A DNA stretch of 64,000 nt from Ashinkailepas kermadecensis. Lineage: Eukaryota > Arthropoda > Thecostraca > Neolepadidae. The stretch is from contig JAOTOM010005138.1 of the NCBI GenBank assembly GCA_034440615.1, positions 186,001-250,000 on the forward strand, in the 5' to 3' direction. How positions within the stretch are numbered: position 1 is the stretch's first letter; the number at the start of each line of letters is the position of its first letter. Of this stretch, positions 33,940 through 45,700 are shown one piece after another. Made by a program: the position numbers and the translations under genes. Below the pieces are notes generated by a model. The model was not told the origin of the DNA, ran no database searches, and saw only the letters and a list, made by a program, of their open reading frames with translations.

Positions 33940-34720
33940 ACCACAAAAACCGGATCGGTATCCGAAAAAATCAAGCTGGAGCCCTCCAAAATAAGGAGGG
34001 ATTCCAACAAATAAATGTCCGCGTCACGAAAATGGTTCTGCAGCAACGAACATATTACCAGATGCCTTCACAAATTGTGTACGGCACCGAAAAACATACC
34101 GGATCTTGAGAAATCGAGGTGGGATACAAAAACATGGCGCCAGGGGCTCGAAAAATCAGGGCGGGATAGGGACTTTTTAAAAATATCAGAAAAGATCCAC
34201 AAAAATCGCGTTGAGCTTAGAAAGCTGGCGTTGGGTCTCCGGAACCACGCGCCTGGGCGCGATAAGTCGCGCTGGGACCCAGAAAAATCGCACATAAGCC
34301 CCAAAATCGTACTGGAGACCACAAATGTGCGTCAGAAGTCCCAAATATACACAGCGGGACCCTAAGAGTGCAACGGGGCCCGAAAATACAACTAACCCTT
34401 CAAAGCGCACCGAGTCTCCCAAAAAGCGATAGGGCCTTAAAACATGCGTTGCAGCCCTGAATAAATATACCGGGAGCTCTAAAAAAAATACACCGCAAGC
34501 TCGCAAGGCGCACAGGGGCCATGAGAACGCACAAGTGCCTGAAAAAGAGGCTAGGGCCACAAAAGGGAACATGATTCCAAAACGAACAAAAAGTCCGGGA
34601 GCTAAATAAACACATCGGGATCTTCGAAAACGCCATGACACTTAAAAATATCCTCGGTGCAAAAAAAGCAGCAAAACCCTAAAACGAACAGGGTTTCGGA
34701 AATGTATTAGGCCCATAACT
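33940..34720 (+). repeat. Module of ~20-21-bp units, extra copy in the left arm
   Basis: Runs of ccccaaaa-tcgcgc-ggg units starting with ggatcggtatccg. The same module lies reversed at about 36625 to 35870, and once in the right arm at 58750-59560. At the matching place in the right arm (near 59985) the flanking sequences join with only a few bases between them, so this copy is an insertion specific to the left arm. Confidence 0.7.
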
Positions 34721-34987
34721 TCAATTTAAAATGTATTACCCATCACTTTAAAATGTGAAATTTCCCAATTTCAGGCATTCCAGTTCATAGCACCCGGTCG
34801 CCACGGCGGCAACGTCCGTGCACGTGCACACCCATCTTTCGCATTCGGCGCATTCGCCACACTTCGTGCGATGCTACGGTTTCTGCTAGGCCTTCTGCGT
34901 TTTGCTCGTTGCTGCCACATGATAGACTTGCGCCATATTTGACGTGATGGAATTATTTGTATGGGCGTTCGCTGCGAATAGTTGATT

Positions 34988-35653
34988 TATTTATTTTATT
35001 TATTTCACAATACATGCCCTCCACGTATAGTGGCTATTATGGACAGTCTGGGTATAACTCACAGATATTTACAAAGAAAGGATATATTTGTGGTCCATGG
35101 TGGGAACACATGCGCAACAAACATTCATACACCAACATAATACAATACCCATATCACTCTCTGCACTACACACACCGTGCTTGCAACACGAGCTGTAAAC
35201 GAGTAGTTTATGGAAGTGATATGAAAGCGATGGCCTAAATGTGAGTGCATGGTGTACACAAATCTATTTTGTAAGTTTTTTTTGTGTGACTAGTGTTGCT
35301 CGTGGAGATAAGCTCGTACACGCTTCTTGAAGTTAGACAGCTTGAATGTTTTTGTTTCAGTAGGGAGTTTGTTGTAGTGGAAGACAGACGAGTAGAGAAA
35401 TCTCCTGCGGCCCGCTCTCTGTGTATGGCTGGCAGGTGCAGGTGGTCGTCTGCACCCGTATGACGGTTTCGCAGGGTAGAGTTTGCAGAGATTTGACCGG
35501 CAATGTGCGTTGGCTCACCCGTCAGAATGATCTTGTGGAGCAAAGTAAGGCTGTGAAATAGATGCAGATCAGCTGCGGTGAGAAGACCCAACTCGTTACG
35601 GGCATCAGAAATATTATCATTCCGTAGACCCGACACGACTCTAGTGGCGAAGT
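34988..35653 (-). mobile_element. 5'-truncated LINE insertion with 9-bp target duplication
   Basis: TAGTTGATT occurs at 34979-34987 and again at 35654-35662. Between them the left edge is (ttta/ttat)n, the reverse of an (ATAAA)n tail, so the element lies on the minus strand with its 3' end at the left. Minus-strand translation gives the C-terminus of a LINE ORF2: GLRNDNISDARNELGLLTA, LHKIILTGEP, then after a one-base shift RRFLYSSVFHYNKLPTETKT and a final Lys/Arg-rich segment. The right inverted arm lacks the insertion at the matching place (near 59752), which serves as an empty-site comparison. The family is different from the CR1-like LINE at 1.2-5.9 kb. Confidence 0.85.
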
Positions 35654-37962
35654 TAGTTGATTAAATTCGATCATTAGTTCCCTACTTCCCACATTTTCTG
35701 GTTGTTATGAAATGCGGATACCGCTGAGCTTTGGTACACCTCATATCTTTGCTGATATTCTCCCAGATTGGCTACTGAACCGAGGCCCTGCCCCAGTGTT
35801 CTTTTTTTGATCCGTTGCGTCTTTCTTGGTATACGGTTGTGTATTATGGCTCCAATCCATTTTTGTTAGGGGCCTAATACATTTTCGAAACCCCTGCTCG
35901 TTTTAGGGTTTGTTGCGTTTTTGTGCACAGAGGATTTTTTTTGGATGTGTCAGGGCGTTTTCGAAGATCCCGATGTGTTTATTTAGCGCCCGGTCTTTTT
36001 GTTCGTTTTTGAACCATGTTGCCTGTTGCGGCCCCAGCCACTTTTTCAGGCTCTTGTGCGTTCTCATGGCCCCTATGTGCCTTGAGAGCTTCCGGTGTAT
36101 TTTTTTAGAGCTCCCGGTATGTTTGTTGATGGCTGCAACGCGTGTGTTAAGGCCCTGTCGCTTTTTGTGAGACTCTGTGCGCTTTGGAGGGCCAGTTGTA
36201 TTTTCGGCCCCCGTTGTGCTCTTGGGGTCCCGCTGGGGCTTCGGTGCGATGTTGTTGGGTCCCAGAGCGACTTATCGCGCCCAGGCGCGTGACTCTGGAG
36301 ATCCAATGCCAGTTTTCTGGGTTCAACGCGAATTTTGTGGATCTTTTCTGATTTTTTTAAAAGTCCGGATCCCGGCCTGATTTCTCGACCCCTGGCACAG
36401 TGTTTTTGTATCCCACCTCGATTTTTCTAGATTCGGTATGTTATTCGGTGCCGTACGCAATTTGTGAAGGCATCTGATAATATGTTCGGTGCTCCAGAGC
36501 CATTTTCCTGACCTGGACATTTATTTGTTGGAATCCCCATATTTTGGAGGGCTCCAGCTTCATTTTTTTTCGGATACCGATCCGGTTTTTGTGGTCACAC
36601 TGTGCTTACGTGTGGCCCTAGACGCCAATTTTTGGGAGCCTCGACGGGAATACCGATGGGAATTGTGGGTTCCGAGCGCGATATCCCGAGCCCGGTTCGA
36701 GTTTGTGGGACGCGTTGTACTTAGCTGTGGCCCCAATGCGATTTTGGTGGTTACTGTTGCAAATTTTCGGGCCTCGGAGCGAGTTTTACGGGGCTCGCCG
36801 TAATTATTTGGAGCCCCATACGCGAATTCTGGTGGACCGACGCGAATTTTTGTGATCCCAGCGCGACTTTTGGGGCCCCGGCACGATTCTTGGGAGCTTA
36901 TCCCTCACGGGATGGAGGGAGCATCTGCCCCTTTGATATAGCACTGCGGCCACTGAAGGAGTTTTTTTTTGTCCCAGAGTGACATTCTGGTTAAGGATTG
37001 ATTTTTGGGGCCCGGCGCGATCCTTCTGGGCCTCCAGTGTGATTTTCAAGGGCTGCGACGTGACTTTTTTTAGTCCAATCTTTTGGGCCCCGACGTCATT
37101 TTCTTGGATCCCTAGCGCGAGCTATGGCGGCCTCGACACTTTTTGGGGGTCCAATACGTTTTGGTTTTTGGCGTCATTGTTGGGGCCCCAGAGTGATTAT
37201 CTGTGTCCGGATTGTTTTTCGTTGCTCCGGCTTCATTTGTTTTGGTCCCAATGAGACTGTTGGGGCACGGTACGACCTGTCGTGCCCCTAGCGTGATTTT
37301 CGTGGTCCGGGCGTGAATTTTTGGTACCCCCAGGCTCAGCGTAATTTTCAGGGGCCCCGTCCGAATCTTTTGGGGCCCATATCGTGATTTTCAAGTACCC
37401 CGGCACGACTCCTACTATTTCTTAGGGCTTCTTCTTGCAAATCATAGGCCTCCTGTCGCGTCTTAAGGGTCTCGTCCCATTTCCTGGAGCCTTTTTACCG
37501 GTTTTCGATGTCTCTTTGTGTGTCCTACTCCCCCCCCTCAATATTCAATGGTCCTCTTCCGTCTTATAGGGCCTCCTCTTGCGACCTGGGGCCCCTTTAA
37601 CATGGCATGGGGCTTCCTCTCATGCTCCAGGGGCATTTTCTACCAAATTAGGGGCCTCCTGCCACGCCTCGTGGGCCTCCTCCTTTATCCTGGCAAAGCC
37701 TGATCCGTCTTGAGGGGATCTTCAATTTTGGAAACCTCACCTCCTTCCATACCTGCTACCACTCCCATCTTAAGGGCCTCCTCTCATTTCCTGGGAACTC
37801 TTCCCGGTCTTCGGGGTCTCATTCGGTACTGGAGACCTACCCCTTCGTGAGGGACTCCTCTCGAGTCCGGCAGGGGCCTCATTTCTCTTCTAGAGGCCTT
37901 CTTTTTCAAATTAGGGGCCTCCTCTAACGTCTTGGGGCCTCCTGCTCTGCGTGTTGATTCGA

Positions 37963-39060
37963 TCTTTACGAGCTAACCTCTTGCTCTTGCAACGAGCTAA
38001 TCGTTGCAACAATCCAACCAATCCGCATGGCACCACTCAACATTCATGGGCATTAGGGTAGATTGACTTACATCAACATGAGTGGGTCGACCAGAACCGA
38101 TTCCGGTCTAATAGCAACCCGTTCATGGGGGTAGTCTAAAACACTCCACGAACGTTGCAGATTTAATCAGTGAAATGCCGTGCGGTGTCAGCGCTCCAAA
38201 TAGCCTGGCTTTGCGGGTCCCGTGATGCTGTAGTCGGTATTGGCGGGGCGGCCGAGGCCGGCCGCTAACACCGTGTATGCTCTTCGGTGGCTGAAGGGGC
38301 TCCGCAAATAGGCATCTGCTTTCCACTTATATGTTACTGAGATATTCATCGCCTGCTACGCGAAAATTTGCATTCTCTCGATAAACATAAAATTAGCGAC
38401 TGTCCCAGCGGTGACCTTGGCTCTGTAGCAAATCCTCCACAAGTTCGGCTACCGATTAACATGTGCGCAGAAAGCCAAAGGCTCGCTGGACCCGTGGGAC
38501 CACGAACAACATCGTGCTAGGTCAGGCAGAATACGTGCCAGGGAATGTGCATCCTACAAGAAAAGATATCATGACATGACATGATAATGACAAACGCCTG
38601 CAATCAAGAAGTCTAAAAGTCCTCGAAAAGGCCTCCGAATAGAACATGTTTGATTTTAATTAGCTGGGTTAAGGCATATTTTAAAAGCACCTTAAATGTC
38701 GTCCAATTTTAAAAGACTGTATTGCACCCATGCATCGAGCTATTATTTGCAACAATTCAACCAACCTACGTGACACCACTCAACCTATATGGAACTGGAT
38801 TGACCTACATCAACATGAGTGGGTCGGCCAGAATCGATTCCGGACTCATAGTCTAAATTTTCATAAGGGTGGTCTAAAACACTCCACGAACTTCGCAGAC
38901 TGAAGAGAAAATTGAAATCACGTGCTGTGTCAACGCACCAAATATTCTGGTTTCGCGGATTCAGTCGCATATTCAGTGTCTACATGAAACAAATATGAAT
39001 CATGAATGTAGCCCTGTTGACTCAAAGACAATTATCTCAGCTCACACTGGCTGCTCAGTT
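37963..39060. repeat. Direct duplication of ~230 bp, two copies
   Basis: 38012-38245 and 38757-38985 share tgacttacatcaacatgagt/gggtcg, a gattccgg element, gtctaaaacactccacgaac and a caccaaat-like stretch in the same order. They are diverged and about 745 bp apart. The sequence around and between them shows no gene. Confidence 0.8.
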
Positions 39061-39068
39061 GTTGAGGC

Positions 39069-39473
39069 CAGTGGCGCAACCAGGATTTCAGTTCGGGGGG
39101 GGCAGGGTTTGAGAGCGGGCCCCCTCGCAAGCGGGCCCCCCTCATGTTTTTAAAAAGTCTGCGGAAAACATGCACTTACTTTTGAACGGGCCCCTGTGTT
39201 TGTAAAACTTCGCAGAAATAAAAGCACTTTTCTTTATCAGGGGCCCCGGTTCGAGGCGGGCCCTGGTTAAAACGGGCCCCCAGATTTTCAGTTGGTTCAT
39301 AGGGCCCCTGATTCGAGCCACAGATTCGCTTCGCGGGCCCCTAGCCAGGGCTCTGAGTAGGGTGGCCCACTCCGAGCCAGGGGCCTGCTTCGCGGGCCCC
39401 TGGCTCGGAGCGGGCCCCAAAAAAATTTCGGGGGGGGCCATGGCCCCTTGCCCCCCCCCTGGTTGCGCTACTG
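39069..39473. mobile_element. hAT-type MITE, 405 bp, with 8-bp target duplication
   Basis: Left terminus CAGTGGCGCAACCAGG, right terminus CCTGGTTGCGCTACTG: inverted repeats with a single mismatch over 16 bp. The flanks carry GTTGAGGC on both sides (39061-39068 and 39474-39481). CAG-starting terminal repeats plus an 8-bp duplication are the signature of the hAT superfamily. The interior is GGGCCCC-rich with no coding capacity, so it would need a transposase in trans. Confidence 0.92.
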
Positions 39474-39951
39474 GTTGAGGCTATATACCTACGTGTCTGC
39501 AAAAGCTTCATCAGATGCTCTTCAGACTCTGGCTCGATTTGTTGCTGGAAACTACACACGTGTTGTTCCAGGTCAAACGTAGCGCAGCCTATTCCAGATA
39601 TTAGAAGAAAAAAATGCGCTGCGCAAAGGTGTAGCCAGGATTTCTTCAAACGGGGTGGCTTGGGGGACCTTTCTTGTAATCGAAAAACTCCTAGGATTTT
39701 GGACACTATGTTTTCAGGGGTTCCCAAAAGGCGATTATTTAAAAATAAAAAAACATCCTGAGGGCACCGTAAAAATGAAAGCCCGGGATTTCGGGACTGC
39801 GCAATACCTGCTCTCACAGCGCGAGACATGACCCTGCAATTAAATACGTTGTTATCGATGTTTCGGTATCAATCAATATCGAGTGAGGACAATGCCCTTG
39901 AGGATATCCGATCTTCAGCCCTTATTGTTGTTTCCGCAATGAAATTGATGA

Positions 39952-40116
39952 TTGGTTGGTTGGTTATTGGTTTTACGACACGCCGACCGTTGAGTCATAT
40001 AGCGTCGCCAATCTCTCACGCCGATTGGTCGCGGGCGAAGAGTAGCGACAGGTGAGATTCGAACCCACAATCTTTCGATCGCGAGACGAGCATCTTACCC
40101 CTAGACCACTCGTCCC
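39952..40116 (-). mobile_element. tRNA-derived SINE, copy 1
   Basis: Reverse orientation. Contains an A-box-like tagtctaggggtaag region and a B box (ggttcgaatctcacc). Flanked by 15-bp target duplications CAATGAAATTGATGA at 39937-39951 and 40117-40131. The 3' end is a ccaaccaa-type tail, not poly-A. Same family as 44170-44326 and 51777-51937. Confidence 0.92.
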
Positions 40117-40208
40117 CAATGAAATTGATGAGGTGAAGCCCTTGCTGTATGCTCCGTTCACACTCCGGCATCGAATAGCTCCACCAGCTGCCGCCAACCA
40201 TGGATCAA

Positions 40209-41790
40209 GTACGCCTGGATTGGAAACCAACAGCTGTTTGTGTATCAGCCCACCTAGCGGAGGGTGAGTAAAAACACGGAAACGCGGCCGGTTTTAGGCC
40301 GTGCGCCTATGGGAGTTCAGGGTACGCATTTCGTATTGGCATTTCTTCCAATTGATTGAGCCATCCCAGGAGGATTGCATCAGCCTTTCATGATACAGAA
40401 TTGATCAAGGAACCTCACCGTTCTTTCCTTATTGATTTATTGCGCTCCGTTCAGAAGTTGTTATGGTGCGAAGTGAAGACTTCTGTGAGAGGGAGCCCAC
40501 CTCGCCCCAAGGGTCGGCCCACCGATGTTGATATCTTGATGATCTTTATCTCTCTATCTTTATCTTGATCTTGAAATTATTGGAAGGGCAAAGTACATGA
40601 AGGCAATGGGCAGACCAAAATGAATTTGGGGGCACATTCCATTGGCTCCCATGTTAGAAGTTGAAATAATTGCGGGGGTGGGCTAAGCAAACATTGAGAT
40701 GGCAGTTCCCCCTCAAAGGTATGTAAAAAAGACCCCTGAGTCGAACGACTGGCAAGTGGTAGCGAATCGGCGAGAAGTAGTGGCATTGCCAGCTAGGGTA
40801 TGTTGCAAGGGCTGATCCAAGGGGGAGGAAGCGAAAGTGGCGCCCCTTGTGACCCGAAGGACGCCTCCCTTGGAGGTTCCAGTGTACCCCTCCCTCGAAT
40901 TTATCAGCGCAACGCGCTCCTCGGGCTGGGAACGGCAGTCCTCTGGGAGTCCGAACGCACGCCGTGAATTTTTCGGCGAAAGGCACTCCTCAGACAAAAA
41001 CAAATGGTGCCCCTCTGGGAGATCGGAGTGTACCCCATCCAAATGTTCTGGACCAAGAGCCGCCCTCTGGAGAAACGACGCCTCCTCGGCAAGATCATAA
41101 ATCTGTCAGTGGTATGGTGTAGGGGGAGGGGGCTTGTACCCTCCATGGAACTTCCGCTCAATCCTCTTTGCCGATTGGTGGGTACACCGAAGTCCATACT
41201 CTCCCATTCAGTTGTGTAAACCACTCCACTGGAAAATATCAGCCACATATATAGAGAGCAAGGAGGGTGGGGGCGAAAGCAGAACCTCTCATTCTTATCC
41301 TTCAGGGTGAAACTGTCCCCTCAATGCTTGCTTCCCATCCCCCCCCCCACGCAATAATTTAAACTTCTAATATGGAATGTGACCCCTTCCCTTATTCATT
41401 TTGGTCTGCCTATTGCCTTCATGTACTTCGCCCCCTCCGATCATTTTAAGAAAAGAACATCGGTGCCCCGACCCTTTCGGCGAAATGGGCTCCCCCTCGC
41501 AGATGCCTTCACTTCGCATCACAACTTCGGAATGGAGCGTAATAAATCAACAAGGAAAGAACGGTAAGGTTTCTTGATCAATTCTGTATCATGAAATGCA
41601 ATCCTCCTGGGGTGGCTGAATCAATTAAAAAAATGCCAATACGAAATGCGTACCCCGAACTCCCATAGGCGCACGGCCTAAAACTGGCTGCGTTTCCGTG
41701 TTTCTACTTACCCTCCGCTAGGTGGCAGGTTGGTGCCGCTGATACGCGCAGATGAAAGGCGCCGACGCGGAGTTTCCAATCCAGGCGTAC
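40209..41790. mobile_element. Foldback element, ~1.58 kb
   Basis: The left arm from 40209 (gtacgcctggattggaaac) is the imperfect reverse complement of the right arm ending at 41790. Arms include tagcggagggtgagta, aggccgtgcgcctatgggag, tcctgggatggct-like, gatacagaattgatcaag and gtacatgaaggcaat segments in mirrored order. Similarity fades toward the centre (about 41000). No transposase frame. No target duplication was found at the edges. Confidence 0.85.
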
Positions 41791-42346
41791 ATCATTCATG
41801 CGCCAACCACCAACCGGACTTGGTGCAGAATAATATACTAATATATATAATCATCTAGTTAAATAAAAACACATTTTTGCTAGAAGATCATCAAACTACT
41901 GAAAGACATGCATAGGAAAAAATGCTAAGAATATCTGAAAACGACTTTCTTTGGTTTGGATTCTTCACAAGTGTACGTTCCTTTAACATTCTTCTTCAAA
42001 CTCGTGTGCTAAAACATACTGACTATCATATGATGCCAGTTCAACACTAACCTCTACTTTCCGTATACTTGACACATTTCAAACATCCATAATAAACAAC
42101 TCTGTAGTCGGGGGTGATGGGCTGATAGAAGTCAGAGTGGCTACCGCCCTCTAACATTTAAAGCATGCTGTGTAATACGCTAACGGAGTTCAAGTGGTAA
42201 TCTGACCAGAAACAGTTTTAATCTTAACGTTTGGTGGATGCGTCGCCGTCCTATCACGTTTTCGTAACTTGTGTTCGTAACAACACACTATTGTTGCTGT
42301 TAATCGTCCATGAGCATGCCAAACAAAGTATTGCGCGAGGGAGAAG
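41791..42346. promoter_or_regulatory. Upstream region of the TPR gene
   Basis: AT-rich sequence ahead of the proposed first coding exon. No clear TATA box or CpG island; the start codon context is gagaagATGG, a good eukaryotic start context. Promoter position cannot be set. Confidence 0.3.
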
Positions 42347-42708
42347 ATGGCTAAAGGAGGAAATTTAACATATTTGACATTTGCTGTGCTGTACATCTTG
42401 TCTGCAAATGTTTTCCAAGCAGATTACATAAAGTCAACAGGGGTATATTGGAAGCTGAACTCATTTGGAGATAAAGTGATCAGTGTTACTCCATCTGTGG
42501 AAGAACAAAGCAGAAATGCAAATGTCACAGAGAACAGAGACATGCCAAGTTTTGGGGAGGATAGTATACTTCAAGCACTGCTAAGTACAAACATGAAGGA
42601 TGGCATTTGGACAAAACGTGAGACCCTTAGTTTTTGCACAATGGCAGCACCGCCCTGCAGTGGTAGCATGATGATTGGAAGTTCTGAAGACAAGTCAAAG
42701 TCAGTAAG
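42347..42708 (+). CDS. TPR gene exon 1: signal peptide and linker
   Basis: Starts at an ATG in good context and encodes a hydrophobic leader (LTYLTFAVLYIL) followed by a polar region with Cys residues near the end. Donor gtaagc after 42708, phase 2. Its base composition is clearly more AT-rich than exons 2-6. Assignment to this gene rests on phase match with exon 2, position, strand and the logic of a secreted/membrane protein. It could instead start another gene. Confidence 0.55.
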
Positions 42709-45700
42709 GTAAGCAATCAGTGTTGCTTGTTACCTTATCACATGGTTATTATCCCTCTCTAATTGTATGGAGGTGTGGTCCACTGAGTGGGAACAAAAAT
42801 CTGAGTTAGGTAACTAGGTACCTATCTACCTAGCTAAGTAGGTACCTAGACAGATACCTATGCTGGCAACCAATCAAACAACCTTGGTTGCTGCCAAGAA
42901 TACATTCAGATGCAAGACATCCCTGGGAAAAAATTGGAGTTTACTAGGTGTTGGTCTTGGCCTGGATATAACAGGTAAATTTGTGCTTTAAGGTAATTTT
43001 GGAATTCTTTGCATTTCTTTTTCCAATGCAGTATTTACAAACATGGTTAACATGAGGTGATCGCTCATTTCATCTGCAAATACTTGTTAGTTGGGAGGCA
43101 AAATACTCCAAACAATAGACTGGGTTGGTTAATAGAACATAAAATATATTATCCAAGAAAAAACTATAACATAACCTAACCTAACCTAACCCAACCCAAC
43201 CCAACCCAACCCAACCTGACCTCCCATGTCTGGAAATAAATATAAAAAGACAAATAAAAACAAGTTCTTCCATTACCATTTCTTGGTGAAATCGTATATA
43301 AGTGCGCTGGCCATAACGATCGTGCGATGGGTCCGTACTACCGACCGTAACCAAACTACCGGTGCAGGCTGGGGTTGGAGTGGAGGCGGATTGTGACCTC
43401 ATTTGACCCTGAAGACATTGACCTGGGGTCATGAAATGTATACTGCAGCGAGTTCACTACAGCTGTAATTCCTCCAAATTTTGTGCTTCTAGTTTCCGAT
43501 CTTAGGTGCCCGAACCCCCTGTGAACGTTATGTGAGAGGCATGTTGACTGGGTATCTTCTGCACTTCCTACGGTAGCGTTGCTTGCACTCAAAATGTAAC
43601 TGAATGTGGTGCATACAGAACCGGGCTGTTGAAATAAACAAATTGAACTGGATATGGATGCAATGTTCCCTTCCAGAGACAAAGTTCCACAATGCAATTC
43701 CAAATGGTCCAATTGGACATTCATTGCATGAGTGGGCTTTAATTAAGTATTTCCCTCTTTACTTTCATGGGCAAATATTATTACATCAAGCAACTCATAT
43801 GATAGTGTAAAGTAATCTAAAGTGCAACATTAACCAACGGCCCTGGCCGCTAACGATTGTGCGATCGGGTTAAAAATGTGATGGTGCCGATATTCGAACC
43901 TGCCACCACCCGTACGGAAAGCGGATGCCTTAACCAACTGCGGCAATCGTTGTCATGTCATGGGCCGAGTATGCGATGTAGAGCATGCTGACTGAGATGT
44001 TTATTTCCTCGATGATCTCCGATGAAGTGTCGCGTGTTCTTTACACACCACCATATACGTATGATATTCACTACTTAAAATCATGCTGCTTAGCATTAAA
44101 ATGGCAGATCATGTCAATTTATTTGGTGGTGTAATGATATTAGGACAGTGAATAAAGGCAATCAGTAGGGGACGAGTAGTCTAGGGGTAAGTTGCCCGCC
44201 TCACAATCAAGAGATTGTGGGTTCGAGTCTCACCTGTCGCTACTCTTCCCCGCGGCCAATCAGAGTGAGAGATTGGCGAGCCTATATGACTCAACGGTCG
44301 AAGTGTCGTAAAACCAACAACCAACCAAAGGCAATCAGTAGGTTTTTCGTCATTGAACATCAGTAGGGTTAAGCAATCCAGCATCATTATGTTAGGTTAG
44401 ATTAGGTTGGGTTATGTTTTTGTTTATTTTTGTTATTCTCCATTATATGGCATTCTCTATTATATGTCTCTTATTATCCATCATATGTCCCACCCAAAAT
44501 GGTATTTTTGTGCTTTAAGACACAAATGGGACAAGGCTTACCTACATTTTACTTCCATAAAGCAAAGAAAGGAGTTGGTTTGGTTAGGTTTGGTTTAGTG
44601 AAGTTTTTTAAGCTAAAAAATTATGGGGTTTTGGATGGAATCTTTGCAAAAAAAAGTGGAAAATGTTTTTCTCCAAAGGCAGATAAGGCTGGATAAGTTT
44701 TAAGTTGGAAAATTTTGACAAAAATTGATGTTTTTTATGTTTTAATAATGTTTTTTTATGGGAAGGCTATGTTAGGTTAGGTAATGTTATGTTTTGTTAT
44801 GCTACATTTGTGTTCTTCTGAACATTGTTTTTTTATGCTATGTTACCAAACTCCAATCCCCTTTTTGGTGTTATTTTGCTTGCAAACTGAAAAGAAAGCA
44901 TTTTCAGAGGAAATGAGTGGTCATATTGTCCAAATCATGTTCATGAATATTGCATAAGTAAAAAATTCCAAGAATTCATAAAACAGCTTAAAACACATAT
45001 TTATTGAGTTGCTCACACCACACAAAAAGTTTTAATTTCCCAAAGCAATTAATACCAAGTTCATTAAAATCACACCAGAAAACACCATCAAAAACAATTT
45101 TTGACCACAAATTGTCCTGGGTCAAATTTACCTACTATATTTAACACAAATGTGTGCTTTAAGGTGTTTTATCTTTCCAATTCAGGGCTGTAGCTAAAAT
45201 GATGGACCATTCATTTCCTGTGCAAATGTTTACTTCTCAGTTGGTAGGTTAAAAAAAACACCAGAAACGGGGCTTTGTGTTAGGTGATATAGCATGAAGA
45301 GTAGTGTTTTAGAAATTAAATTCAGATATAACATACATTAACCATCTAGCCTAACTGGTAAATGTGTGCTTTATGGTAATTTTTGAATTATGGGAATTTC
45401 TTTTCCAATGCAATGCTGATGAGTGTGGTTAACATGATGTGACAACTCATTTTCTCCACAAAGGCTTGCTTTTCAGTTGGCAGGCAAAATATGACCAAAA
45501 GGGGCTTTGAGTTCGGCATAAACAAACAATGTCAAGTTGGGCATAAACAAACAAACAATATAGCGTAAACAAATAATGTCAAGAAGATATATGTAGCATT
45601 ACCTAATCTAGCATAACCTCCAATATATGAAAGCAATCTTGGACAAATTGAAAACATTTCATACCATTTTTCTCAAATGTTTTCAGCTTTAGAAAAGATG

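Larger units (their letters stand above)
32656..37962 (+). mobile_element. Large non-coding element, left inverted arm
   Basis: Begins with CAGTGGCGTCGCCACGAAAT, a hAT-like CAG terminus that is itself palindromic (GTGGCG T CGCCAC). From there the sequence can be followed, with indels, as the reverse complement of 61251 down to about 57090. Matching landmarks include a ccgtcgccacg/cgatgctacggtttctgct segment (34795-34890), a catctgcccctttgatat-like segment (36920) and the stretch 37510-37960, which mirrors 57095-57510. Contents: low-coding sequence, a nested CAGTGG-type terminus near 33656, a 780-bp module of ~20-bp units (33940-34720) and a second copy of that module in reverse orientation (about 35700-36625). 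A LINE fragment is inserted at 34988-35653. No protein domain was found. Whether this is a transposon or a segmental duplication is open. Confidence 0.75.

Noticed and set aside
32656..37962. Complete autonomous hAT transposon
   Set aside because: A CAG terminus is present at one end, but no transposase frame, no matching far terminus and no target duplication were found.
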